This document shows, piece after piece, positions 1 to 11,500 of a stretch of DNA of 64,000 nucleotides. A program made the position numbers and the translations under genes. The notes beneath the pieces are model-generated. The model was not told the DNA's origin. It was given only the letters and a program-made list of their open reading frames with translations, and did no database searches. Source of the DNA: Styela clava (lineage: Eukaryota > Chordata > Ascidiacea > Stolidobranchia > Styelidae). Every line of letters begins with the position of its first letter. Position 1 is the stretch's first letter. The stretch lies in the NCBI RefSeq assembly GCF_964204865.1, contig NC_135250.1, forward strand, positions 6,820,001 through 6,884,000, written 5' to 3'.

Positions 1-3000
1 GACATGCTCCCGGCACAAATTCGCAAGATCATTGCATATCTGTAGAGAAACATAAAATAACAACATTTTTAATGAAAGAGCTTCCAAAATTATATAGATC
101 AGAGTTTCTCAAACTGAATGCCTGATCTTCCTAGTGGGGTAAGGAACTTTGGGGGGGGGGCACAAGTAAAAGCCTGGGCCCAACCTAAAGCCTAAAAAAA
201 TACTGTATCATTCATGATGAGTACATTAATTTAAAGTAGGCTATATTGACAGTGATTTGTTCAACTTTTTGACTGCAATGCATTTAATCATTTTGCTTTC
301 ATTTGTTGGCGGAAGGAGGCCATGGAGCATTGAGTGTCTTTGGAAGGAGGCCATGGAGCATTGAGTGTCTTTGGAAGGAGGCCACGGAGCATTGAGAGTC
401 TTTGGAAGGAGGCCACGGAGCATTGAGAGTCTTTGGAAGGAAACCATGGAGCATTGAGTGTCTTTGGAAGGAGGCCATGGAGCCTTACGAGTCTTTGGAA
501 GGAGGCCACGAACCATTGAGAGTCTCGGAAGGAGGCCATGGAGCATTGAGAGTCTTTGGAAGGAGGCCACGGAGCATACAGTGTCTTTGGAAGGAGGCCA
601 TGGAGCCTTACAAGTCTTTGCAAGGAGGCCACAAACCATTATGAGTCTCGGAAGGAGGCCATGGAGCATTGAGTGTCTTTGGAAAAAGGCCAAGGAGCAT
701 TAAGAGTCTTTGGAAGGAGGCCACGGAGCATTGAGAGTCTTTGGAAGGAGGCCATGGAGCATTGAGTGTCTTTGGAAGGAGGCCATGGAGCCTCACAAGT
801 CTTTGGAAGGAAGCCATGAAGTATTAAGAGTCCTCGGAAGGAGGCCATGGAGCATTGAGTATATCTGGAAGGAGGCCATGGAGCATTGAGTGTCTTTGGA
901 AGGAGGCCACGGAGCATTGAGAGTCTTTAGAAGGGGCCACGAAACATTGAGAGTCTTGGAAGGAGGCCATGGAGCATTGAGTGTCTTTGGAAGGAGGCCA
1001 CGACGCAATTGAGAGTCTTTGGAAGGAGGCCATGAAGCCTTACGAGTCTTTGGAAGGAAGTCATGCAGCATTGAGAGTCTTTGAAAGGGGCCACGAACCA
1101 TTGAAAGTCTTGGAAGGGGGCCATGGAGCATTGTGTGTCTTAAGAAGAAGACCATGGAGCATTGAAAGTGTTTGGAAGGAGGCCGCAAATCATGACAGTT
1201 TGGGAACCATTGACATCGATTCATGCTGGAATAAACTTGAGGCCCATTTTTCAGATCTTAGTAAGTAGGCCCTATTTGCTGCCTATCTGGCTATGATGTA
1301 CGATGGTTATTAAAATGATAGTTAAATAATGCTGAAGCAGTAGCATATAAAGCCATCTTATCAAATGAGTATAAGAATCCAACACAATGCACACCTTTTT
1401 GCACAGTAATCCCAAATATCCAGATCTTGCATAATAACGGGAGACAGATTCCATTTGTCGAATCGCTGCTATGAGAGCTGGCAGAATAATATTGACTGCA
1501 ATAGCAGGATTATTCTCATGGTGAAGCTGTTCCAGATGTCGTCTGAGAGCTTCTAGGTATTTCACTTTGTCTTTGGTTTCGTTTTGAGCATCAGTGATAC
1601 TGAATAAAAGAATATGACAGAGAAATATGATGGTGATAATGGCATAATGATTGGATAGAATTTACTATTTACATATTTATCCAGGGGGACAGGAAAACCA
1701 ATAAGACGGCTCAATCATGGCCTCTTGTCCGATTACCAGTCCATGTGGGGTATTGGATTAGTTAGCCAATTATTTGTTTTTGGAAGCATGGACATGTGAG
1801 AAAGCCGTAATGACAATAGCCTTTGGCAAATTGCAGAAAAGTGGGATGAGAGTTGCATAATTCTTTTGGGGAGAAATCGAACAATAAGAGCATAAGTCTA
1901 ACTCTGGTATAAGTATAGATAACTAGTGATTCGTTTCAGCTGCATGAATCTGAATGATGCAAAAAGCCACAATGAACCGGCCGGCACATAAACCGCGCTG
2001 TGACAGTAAGAAGTCCAGCAATTCTCTCTTGCAAACAAATTTTTACAAGAATTTTTAACTCATTCAGGATAATTGGAACAGCGATGTATATCCTGAAAAC
2101 ATATTTTTGTCCTATTTTAGTCGTTTCGCAAGCAAATATTATACTTAGTATATTGACGACAAGATGGCAAAGTAGTACTTTTTTCAAACTTTAGTGGTTA
2201 AAATAAACTTATTTAATCAAGACTTACAATAAATCCATTGCTTTCCATTTCTTTAGTAATTTGGATTTTGCTTGGATAAGAACACCAATAACATTCTTGC
2301 ATTCTTTTGTTTTCAATTGTTCCATAATTGTTGCCAGTACTCGCTGTCTTCTGTGCCATCTGTCAACTTCAGTCAGTGGACCAGAGTGAACATCCAGAAG
2401 ACTGAAGAAACAGAAATTTGAAAAAATTAGAATTTCCCTATTTATCTTAGGGGCCAGGAAAGTCGATAAGATGGCTTAATCATATGGCAAACCACGTCCT
2501 CTCCTCTGATATGTTCATGTCGGGTATGGGGATAGTTAACTAGATATTTGTTCCAGATGCATGGACTTGATGGTGGAGGAGTCGTAACCCAACAGCAGTT
2601 AAATAAACCACTCTACGACGGCAATAACTCCAGCAATCCTATCGCATATAATTATTCGTCACAAGATTCAGACCCCTCAAACCCACACAGGGTAATGATT
2701 TGCCAACCATCCAGTTATTTGCTAGTGAACGCTTTAGATTTGGCATAACATAAGATGTTTTGATTTGATTGACTTGATTGATGTAATGGATTGTCACAAA
2801 AATAGTCTATGGCCACAACTTCAAAAACTATGCATAAAATACTACGCACTCACTTAATAACATATGCAATAGCTATGTGAACATAGCAGGCTATTTAGAA
2901 CTAGAAACATGTTGATTTTGAAAAAATTATTTTATTACGTCCTCTTATCCAAACCAGGCCAAACATGAACATAAAATCTTCTTATACCTCTTGAGTGGCT

Positions 3001-6000
3001 TTATTAACAATATTACAGTCATGGGTCATAGTCACACTCAAACAGAATTCACCCACAGTTAGGAAATAGATTGTGAAGTTTCGCATGCATTTTTTGTTAA
3101 AAACACACACAATTTCCAGTATATAAGAGAAATATCAAAAATGGTTACCGTTCATCATTTCCTTCCGACAATACACCATCAATAGTTTGCATCCAATCTT
3201 GAACAACTGATTCATATTCTCTTATAACAGCACTATCAAACTGACTACTGATACGATGTTGCTTGAAATCGCTGCTGACGAGAGTCTCTGGAAGTCGGAG
3301 TATCTAAATGAAAAAATAAGTTAATGTCAACTTGTTATGCACAATCATTTTAAGGGATTTTACCCTATCTTTTCATGAAATGTATGAAGCTTTCTTGACC
3401 TTAGGATAACTATCAAAGCCTTACCATATATAATATATTTTTGTGTCTTTATTGGCCAAGTTAATATACCCCTTTGCCCATAGGCTTCAGTCCCTTTCCA
3501 CAACTTGATGTAAAGTGAGCGAACAAAATTAGTTACCTCCATATTGGTACACATACTTCTGGAGTGCGCATTTAAGGCTATTTTGCTCTATCATTTTTTC
3601 ATTAACCCTACTCACTTGTTGTTTGGTTGCATCACTTTTATTCGTAGCTGAAGCAAATACATTGACGTATTTTTCAACATTGTGTAAAAACTGTTGCTTG
3701 TGATCAGTAGGACATTTCTGCCAGTCTCTTTGAGATCGGAGCAATGGATAAAATACCTTCGAACAAAATAAATAAAAAAAGGTTAGCTTTGAATTTTTAC
3801 ACTGGGATGGTAAATTAGTGTCATTTATCACGACTAAATTAAGAGATCATGTCATTTAAAACCGATTCATTTGATGCCAACGCGGATAAGTATAACTTGA
3901 AAAATTGGAACAGAATATATCAAATGGGATAGATAAACATTGTTAATAACCAATATCAATATTCAACAAAAATACCTGAGATAATACAGTGCTTAGTTGA
4001 TGAAGTGGATTGCTTTTAATTTCACCACAATATATATCTCTATGTAAATGCATAGGCTCAACTTCATTATGAGTGGATTGTCGAAGAAAGAATACGCAAA
4101 CAAAATCATTCATTCCAATGTTCTAGAAATCAAAAAGTTCACATGTTTATATATATACTATTATTGGACACAAAGTGAATATATGGATCAGTTTTCTAAA
4201 TTGTTGCTGTTATTTAGTTCCTTTGCAACTAAATAATCAATCAATTTCGAATTTCTGGTACCTAGATATTGAACGAGTCACTAGATGGCTATTTTGGGAT
4301 AAAAAAATCAGGTCTAGTGTCGTATCGTACCTCGAGTACTTCTAATGGGCGGAGCATAACAATTTTCGCATATGTCAATCCTAACCCCCTACGATTTCAT
4401 AGGGCGGTTCAAACTAGCTGCCATCCGAAACTCGCATACGTACACCCAAAATTGAGCAAGCTATTTCTCTCATTTTCTCGTCGCAACGATCTCGATATGA
4501 GAGAGATTGCTGCCATTGGTGAGATTTTTATTATCGGCGCAGATGCCATTTTTGGGCGATAGTAGGTATACTTTGGCAAGCTCTATGGCAAGATTGTGAT
4601 GTCGTAGTGACGTAATTTTGGCGTATGCCCTAGTCAGGTGGGGGTTAGGATTGACATGTAAAAAAATCGTTATGCTGCGCCCACTAGAAGCTCTTGAGAT
4701 ACAAAACTACACAAGACCCCAAAAATCTATCAGTAGGAGCATAACAGGAAAAAAATTCGTAGAAGTGGATAAACAATTTTATGGGTGCACCAGGTTATAA
4801 GACGCACTGTCAATGAATCGCTTAGATTGGACAGTTTATAAGGAACATGAACAGGTTTTGAAATAAGTAGTAAAAGTATTTAAAGCGCATCTTATGGTCC
4901 GTAAAATATGGTACCTTATTATGAACAAAATGTGATTATTATTATCGATGACTTTGAAAAGTGCTGTGGAGGGCTTTGGAAAGACCCAAGATAGCTTGGG
5001 TCTAATCATTATAAAGATTTTTGTCAATATTTACCGAGATGTTGATCAACGATGTTGTCATATTTAAATCTTCCTGCATCCATGCTCTGTTCTCTGGTCG
5101 TCGACCGTAAATGAATAACTTATTCAATCCATCAGCAGCAAAAAATTGTGTTACAACAGACAGTTGATTTGGATCAACTAGAAATTGCTCCAATGCTGTT
5201 GGGCTGAAAAATACAAAAATCCATTTAAATGAAACTCGATGAATATAGAAAAATAAGGCTTCTACTATAGCGTAAGTTTTACTGCCCTATGTCCTATAAA
5301 TGCATTGATTTTGCTTTTTTTCTGGAATGGCTTGTTCATTATTGAAACATGACAGTGAATACAGAATGGTCAGGAAATAATAATGTTTTAGTTGAGCTTA
5401 GATATTTTAACTTTGTAGGATTAAAATTTTTTGGCTTTACCCGAATGCCCGCAATCTCACCCAAGGTACAATAAATGGGTCTGGTATATTTTAGTCTCAC
5501 ATGCACTTCTAGTTGGCCTGGCTCAACAATTTTTGCATATGTCTTGTCTAACCCCCACATGACTATGTCACCAACGGACAATGGTGGATATACTGGGCAA
5601 ACTCTATGACATGATTGTGACGTCGTAGTGATGTAATTTTTAATAGACATAGTCAGGTGGGGGTTAGGAATAACATATACAAAATTCGGGTTCTAGTATA
5701 GTTTAGTACCACAAGTACTTCCAGTGGGCGTAGCATAACGAATTTTGTTATGTTATTCCTAACCCCCACCTGACTATACTATGTCATTCAAAAATTACGT
5801 CACTACGACGTCACATTCATGTCATAGAGCTTGCCAAGTATAGCTACTATCGTCCGAAATGGCCAATGGCCATCTGCGCCAACGATACCGAACTCACTAA
5901 CACCAGCCTTCCAAATAATATTATCCAAATAACCTGTCTGTATCATCAACTTGAAATGTCTCCTGAATTTTCGTCGCAATCCACCAATGTCTCTCATCCA

Positions 6001-6001
6001 T
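1..6001 (-). CDS. Axonemal outer-arm dynein heavy chain, N-terminal part (DNAH5/DNAH8 class), partial
   Basis: Motor heavy chain of ciliary outer dynein arms; only the N-terminal tail (about 366 residues) is in the window. Exons on the minus strand, from the start: 5934-6001, 5035-5203, 3976-4122, 3616-3756, 3149-3303, 2228-2401, 1395-1599, 1-39 (continues off the edge). All seven junctions have GT-AG ends and matching phases. The start is ATG at 6001, reading MDERHWWIATKIQ, with a good context (AAG before ATG). The tail matches the family: a VCVFFLR strand, then VFYPLL, then GPLTEVDRW, KSKLLKKWK and ITDAQNETKDKVKYL, the last three typical of the DHC_N1 tail where heavy chains dimerise and bind intermediate chains. 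The word order fits the DNAH5/8 class better than inner-arm chains. The donor at 3615 (GTGAGT) was preferred over a later one because only it keeps phase with the next exon. The donor of exon 1 (GTTATT) and of the 1395 exon (GTGTGC) are weak. Motor domain and C-terminus lie outside the window. Confidence 0.88.
311..1185. repeat. 31-bp minisatellite, about 28 copies
   Basis: Tandem array of a 31-base unit beginning GGAAGGAGGCCATGGAGCAT and ending TGAGTGTCTTT. Units alternate between a few variants (CATGGAGCATTGAGTG, CACGGAGCATTGAGAG, CATGGAGCCTTACGAG). The CCTTACGAG-like variant recurs after about 4, 6 and 8 units, hinting at higher-order structure. It sits in the dynein intron 40-1394. Because 31 is not a multiple of three and the unit lacks stops in several frames, long open frames occur on both strands; these are by-products of the repeat and not genes. 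Confidence 0.95.
1678..1810 (+). repeat. Dispersed SINE-like repeat, copy 1
   Basis: Member of a family seen at least five times here (also near 2445-2595, 6600-6715, 24025-24110 and 37085-37250). Shared words include AAGACGGCTCAATCAT, then TTAGTTAGCCAATTATTTG and GGAAGCATGGACA. It lies in a dynein intron. Boundaries are approximate and no poly-A tail or target duplication was identified. Confidence 0.5.
2445..2600 (+). repeat. Dispersed SINE-like repeat, copy 2
   Basis: Same family and orientation as the copy at 1678-1810: AAGATGGCTTAATCAT, TAGTTAACTAGATATTTG and GATGCATGGACTTGATG. Located in the dynein intron between 2402 and 3148. Boundaries approximate. Confidence 0.5.
3438..3567 (-). 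repeat. Interspersed repeat, minus-strand copy, next to a dynein exon
   Basis: About 130 bases closely matching 25408-25540 on the plus strand; both begin GCACTCCAGAAGTATGTG and continue through ACCAATATGGAGGTAACT and AAGGGACTGAA. Here it lies in the dynein intron immediately downstream of the exon 3616-3756. It adds an extra apparent donor site (GGAG/GTAACT) that breaks reading phase. Confidence 0.65.
4337..4702. mobile_element. Foldback/MITE-like element 1
   Basis: Left part 4337-4390 (TACTTCTAATGGGCGGAGCA ... CAATCCTAACCCC) is an imperfect inverted copy of 4640-4702 (GGGGTTAGGATTGACATG ... TGCGCCCACTAGAAG). It lies in the dynein intron 4123-5034. It encodes no transposase and shares its termini and inner sequence (TTGGCAAGCTCTATGGCA, GTCGTAGTGACGTAATTTT) with the element near 5505-5890. 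Confidence 0.6.
5505..5890. mobile_element. Foldback/MITE-like element 2 with ~100-bp inverted arms
   Basis: Arm 5592-5687 is the reverse complement of arm 5738-5842, with about 10-15% mismatches and a ~50-bp spacer. Both arms contain the word GTCAGGTGGGGGTTAGGA or its complement, plus a CATAGAGC/GACGTC segment. A third, shorter copy of the arm lies at 5525-5570. Same family as 4337-4702. It sits in dynein intron 1, ending about 45 bases from the first coding exon. Confidence 0.7.
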
Positions 6002-6366
6002 CTTGTTTAATCTGTCTTCAAAGACTAGATTGTGACATCACAATATCAATGAACTCCCATGTATAGATTGGGTACATCACATGACAATTCATCAATCACT
6101 ATATATTTTATCAGTCAAATGGAGAGATAACTGGGAAATAAAATAATATATAATAATATGCCAAATAGGAAATATAAATTGTCAAGGCATTTTATATATT
6201 TTTCTCATTTGCAAATATTGCATGGTAGAACAAAATAGCTGATGTTCGAGGAAACATCTATTAATCATTGTAATGTACTCGGTATGACTAACAGACTATA
6301 TGTTTTGACAGTCCATATTAAATATCTTAAATTTGCAAATGATAATTATATACAGAAATGGTACCC

Positions 6367-6540
6367 AAAAACAATAAGCAGATATGTGGTGGTGGGACGC
6401 AGCATTAGAAATATGCTAACCACTGCATCCCTGTTTATCCCATGTGGGTTCGCAGGTTTGAATCTTGTGGTGGATAATTATCACATGGTGTGTCATAGGG
6501 TGGTTCACATAACCGCGGGTTGATTGAGACTTTCTCCAAT
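6367..6540 (+). repeat. tRNA-derived SINE-like repeat
   Basis: Contains a tRNA-like stretch with an A-box-like GACGCAGCATTAGA region and, about 55 bases on, GGTTTGAATC, close to the B-box consensus GGTTCGAATCC. It is not foldable as a normal tRNA (no paired acceptor ends seen), so a SINE head or tRNA pseudogene is more likely. Confidence 0.4.
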
Positions 6541-6599
6541 ATAAAGTTCATACATTTGAAACAATTAACTAACTAATCCCATACTTGGCATGAACTAGT

Positions 6600-6715
6600 A
6601 CAGTAGTAACCAGACCAGAGACAGTGGTTCGCCTTACGGTTAAGCTGCCATATCAACTTTTCCCTCCCAGCCTCCTCAGGATAAATAGGTTAATCCTACC
6701 CTAAAAGAAAAAAAA
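6600..6715 (-). repeat. Dispersed SINE-like repeat, copy 3
   Basis: Shares GCCATATCAACTTTTCCCTC and a following GGATAAATAGG-type end with 37150-37250, and belongs to the same family as 1678-1810. Boundaries approximate. Confidence 0.45.
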
Positions 6716-8564
6716 TAGTGGACTTCAATAAATAGTAATATGATGAAACTTATTTAAGTATAATAGATATCTGAATATCTGAATATCAGAATGACATCTG
6801 TCGGCGGTTCTGTGGTTTCAGGGTTAAGTGTCTCTGTGACTGGAGAGTGTCCTTTTACAGCTTCATCGCATATTTTCAGCTTTTGCCTATTTTCATTATT
6901 ATCTGTATATTTGTTTGTTTAAATTGTGTATTTCTATACCACACTTAATTTGTTTAATGGGAGTGCTGTAGTAAACGCATTGCTATGATTATGTGCCCAT
7001 ATCGGTGACGGTGCCGACTGTCAACTGGCATTCTGCCAGTGGCCTATGGTATTTTCTGACTTGTCTGCATCGTCAATATAATCAAGTTTAATACAAAATA
7101 AGTGAGCTTCATTCACAAGTTCTAACTCCCAAGTGACATCACAAATGCCAAACTTTGTTTAATTATTTCGTCACAAAATTGCTACCGGTAATTCTGGCGC
7201 TTCTGGCGTTGATGTTTCCATGGCGATTTGTATCGCCACCTTGTGGATACAGAGAGAGAGATTTATTATTTTGTCAACCAAAAACAACCAGTCATCAATA
7301 CGAAAAAATACATAACACAAATAAAATTGCTTTGGTATTGACGGGAGAGAGTGATACGACCAACCCTATTTGCTGAAGTGATGAAGGTTCACATTGAAGA
7401 CTTTTAAAAATTCGATGTAATCTCAGAAAACTATTGGGGGAGGGCATGTTTTATTGAGAACTCATTTACACAATAAAAGTTCTATATGCTTTATGATTAG
7501 ATGATGGAAAATACTAATATTTAGAAACATTCGATATAAGAAAAGAGAGAGAAAAAAATATATATACATATATAAACTCTATATCAGTGGATGACGGGCT
7601 CGAAAAAAATGTGGTAAAAATGTATCACCAGCATGACAAAAGATTATATGCATCTTGGTAGGATTACTAACATATTTAAGCCAGTAATAAAATATATTAT
7701 TTGGAAGCAGAACACAAGGGGGAATTCAAGTTGATTAATATGGCTACAACAGAATAGCAAATGGTCCAATAACCAAACTCAATCCAAATAATTGAGTTGA
7801 GGAAATTATCATTTAAATGTCATGTCTGGCTAAATGTATGCCAGTTTGAATATGGTAAAAGTAGGACACTCAATCCTCAAGATTTTTTGTTTTGTTAAAT
7901 ACGATGCAGCATTATTTAGTCCGGTTAGTTCCACACTAACATATGATGAAAATGAATTAATTACAAATTTTGTTTCGACTAAATGTCAAAATATAATACA
8001 AGATAGAATAGATAGGAACAATAACACTTTTTCATGTGTATTATTCAAATAGTCAGCGCGCGTCAACTCTCGTTCACACATACGTCTATTCTATAGTAGC
8101 CTACACTGATTACAAAATTTAATTAATAAATATACATCATTAACCAGATTCTGTTTCATACTGGGATTCAAAGAATGAGGAAATATTTAACAAATTGTTG
8201 AAACTTGACTTGCAAAAAAAACTGAGAACAAATATTTCATCGTCATCATTTCAGGATACGCATCATTGTACACGGTAATATATAAAGTTATTCTACGAAT
8301 CGCAGTGCCAATCACCGATCGCTGTACATATATACCCTGAGGCAACGTACGTGGTCGAAACATGATATATATAGGGTTAAGGTTACAAATAGGGAATATA
8401 TATAGTAAACTACTCACTTCTTATAATAAGTAGTGGCTTATTCGACGATTGGTTTCACATGAAACTGAAAGTTTGTTCAATATTGGGTAAACAACCGGAA
8501 AGAGACATAGCAAAGATATAACTGGATTAAAATTTATCGAAATGATCAAAACAACTTTTAAAAG

Positions 8565-11500
8565 ATGATTCCACTTGGAAAAAAGACGACGACACAGTTG
8601 TGTATTTTTACAATATCGTTTGCAATTGGTATAATGTTCTACAAAATAGTTAAGAATCCAAAATATATCGCAATTGTAGATCTACGGGAGAGAAAAGAAA
8701 AAGAAGTATTGACGAAGGTTTGTAATAGCTTGGAATGTGGAAATAGATCGATCTAATGATGCCAGAAATGTCTTCACTCGCTGTCATATTCGATTGAGTG
8801 ATATCAGCAAAACTTCCGTGTGAATTTCTGGGGGAACTCTGTAAGTCAACAGAAGAGTGTGGGCCACAGATATTTAATCAATGTTTGTATCTATGAAAAA
8901 CTTGCTGCTACATCTTAACTTGCAAATCTTATAAGATTCAGTTACTGTTGTGTAGTTTTGGGCATTATTCATGCATCACTTTTGTCAGGGACTAGGCTAC
9001 AAGACTCTTTATGGCACTCGATTTTATGAAATTCGTGTACAAAAACACGCCTATGGCTATGAATTACCCAACGTTTAGGATGATACGACAAATTATTTTA
9101 CGCCGCCGAATGGTTTGGAGGGAATTCCACTCTGAGATAGTTATATTTCTCGGTCAGCTTTCAACTACTTTCACACAGTCGCATTGTTATTCTAGGTCTC
9201 GATTTTAAGTCTAAAAGATTTTGTTTTCTCAACGATATTGTGGGCGAGAAACTAATAAACGCAAAGTAGCGTCTAGTTCTCTATTTTTTGAATTATTAAA
9301 ACCATTGTCTGGATATATATATACTTATTCATACAGGATGAATTGAGCATAACATCATCAAGCGAAAACCAAACTGAGACGACATGTTCTCCCATTCGAA
9401 GCTTTGTGTATTTGAAGACTCACAAGACGGGCAGTACAAGTTTATACGGAATTCTAAACAGATATATTGAAAAAAATAACATATACAACAGGGTAAGGAC
9501 ATTGGAACAGATAAACTTTTACTGAACGATAGTTGATTAATACGCTCTAATCAGGTTTTAAACTTGTGGCGATAACCGCCGTTCTCGATAGCACATAAAT
9601 ATTATACTTATCCACACAGTACCTTGGAGCACATGTTTTCGTTTTTCTTCGTTGCGATGCAAAGCGTTTCTCTAACATTGTCGCACGAAATATAAACAAA
9701 TTATATACCGTACTTGATTCTGGGGAAATTTTGAACTAGAGATTCTTGGTTCTTCCAACATTTTTGATTAATTACGGGCCTACAGGACCAGGTCATGGAA
9801 CTAGCTACATCCTACATGTATGTAAAATGCATCCTGTGCGCGAAAGAGATTCGAACGCCTTAAACTTCTATTTTTATTTTTTTTTATTCATATGCTTTAA
9901 GCATAAGAGTATTATTAACGTTCATTCCAGCGTTCACATCATTTTCCAGGTAAACGCGTTTCCTCGTCCATTTCTTGGAGGTTACCCGGGAACATTTAAA
10001 AGAAGCTTATGTGAAAGTATGTCAGCTAATAATACACAAACCCAGAGAAATGATGTTGTACAAGGAAACATAATACCTGATGTCGTATCGGGTCATTTTA
10101 GATTTAATAAAGAAGAGTTAAAAGCGTTATTGAATCCCGATGCCAAGTAAGCACCAGTTGCGAATCATTAGATATGCTTCACTCAATTTTGAGTTTCATA
10201 TCAGAATGCATTTATAAATATCTACTTCTTATCCGACAGAAAAACTGTCAACACTCCCGTGTGAAGATGATAATTTTAAAATTACAAATAAAAGGGGAAT
10301 TAACACTTTACCTAAAAGTCCTTGTCTTGTTTTGATTCAAAAGCAAGAAGAGTCCACTAGCACCCCGTTGCCGGTACCGAGTATAATAGGACTTAACTTG
10401 GCATGATTTGTTCAAATGTCTTTGCGTAATGAATTGTAATTTCTATTTTAGATACATCACAATATTACGAAATCCAATACAAGCATTTGAATCATCGTTT
10501 CACTATTATTACCTGACTCAATTGAAGAAACGCCATCTTCAGCATCCGGTAATGGCAATTTGATCATTTTGGCATGTCTTTATAAACTCAAATACTTGGT
10601 GTATTCATCACTCTCTAGCCCACGACACTTTTTTACGTAAATTTACTCGGAGCAAGGTCTCGCGCAGTCACCCAGCAATTGATCTCTGAACGAAGCTACG
10701 GACGACTAGGGATGGACCAGAATTAATTCCGGTGCATTGGAATCGATTCTCAAGGTTAAAACTTCGATTGCAAACAATGTGTAACGTTTTTTGGCAAGTC
10801 CTCCACATATATGTATAAACTGCTTTACTGTTATGCTGAGTTCATACGACGCCGCAAACTACACTATATATATATATATATATTTTTTTTTTTTGCTAGA
10901 AGCTGGAAAGATGTTACGTTTATTTATTGTAAAAATCTCTGTGGGTTCGGAGGGATTCGTTTTTTTGTGCGATTTTGTATACTGTGACAGATTAAACACC
11001 CATACTACTTAGTTTTGGCCTTCTTGTCCGTCCATATATTTGAACATCGCCCTCTTGTTTAATTTCACGTGGTATTGTTAAGTGGGTATGCTTTCTCGGA
11101 AAATATGCCGAGGAATGGAGATTCGGAATTGAGAATCGAAATCGAAAATTTAGGATTCGGATGAGAATCAAATACTTGTAAGTAGTCATACTTGGCATCC
11201 TCACGGACTACTACGAATGACACAAGAGCTACTGAGATTATAAAAAATCATAGCGTGTAACAACGCGTTGGTAAATGTCGATTGACACGAGACAAAATGC
11301 AGTTCATATCAATACGATAAGGGATACAGATATGAGATGAAAATTTCACAGAAGTGAAGTTCTTGAAAAAAATTCTGGAGATAATTTTTTTGTCCTCTGG
11401 GCACGCTGACAGTAAACGGCTGAGGGCTTTATTGGAATCACAAATATTTCACTAATAATTTTATTTTCCTATCATATGTGAGTGGATTCGATGGGATTGT

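Larger units (their letters stand above)
6002..8564. other. Intergenic region between divergent dynein and sulfotransferase genes
   Basis: About 2.6 kb between two start codons facing away from each other. It holds repeat copies at 6367-6540 and 6600-6715 and low-complexity TA runs near 7550-7575. No further coding exon was convincing. Promoters and 5' UTRs of both genes presumably lie here, but I cannot mark a TATA box or initiator with confidence. Confidence 0.6.

Noticed and set aside
241-1224. Several overlapping open frames of 65-150 codons on both strands
   Set aside because: They lie within the 31-bp minisatellite, whose unit lacks stops in most frames; proteins are pure repeats of it.
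7186-7221. Possible first dynein exon METSTPEAPELP
   Set aside because: A better phase-matched first exon exists at 5934-6001; this one needs an extra intron and has a weak donor.
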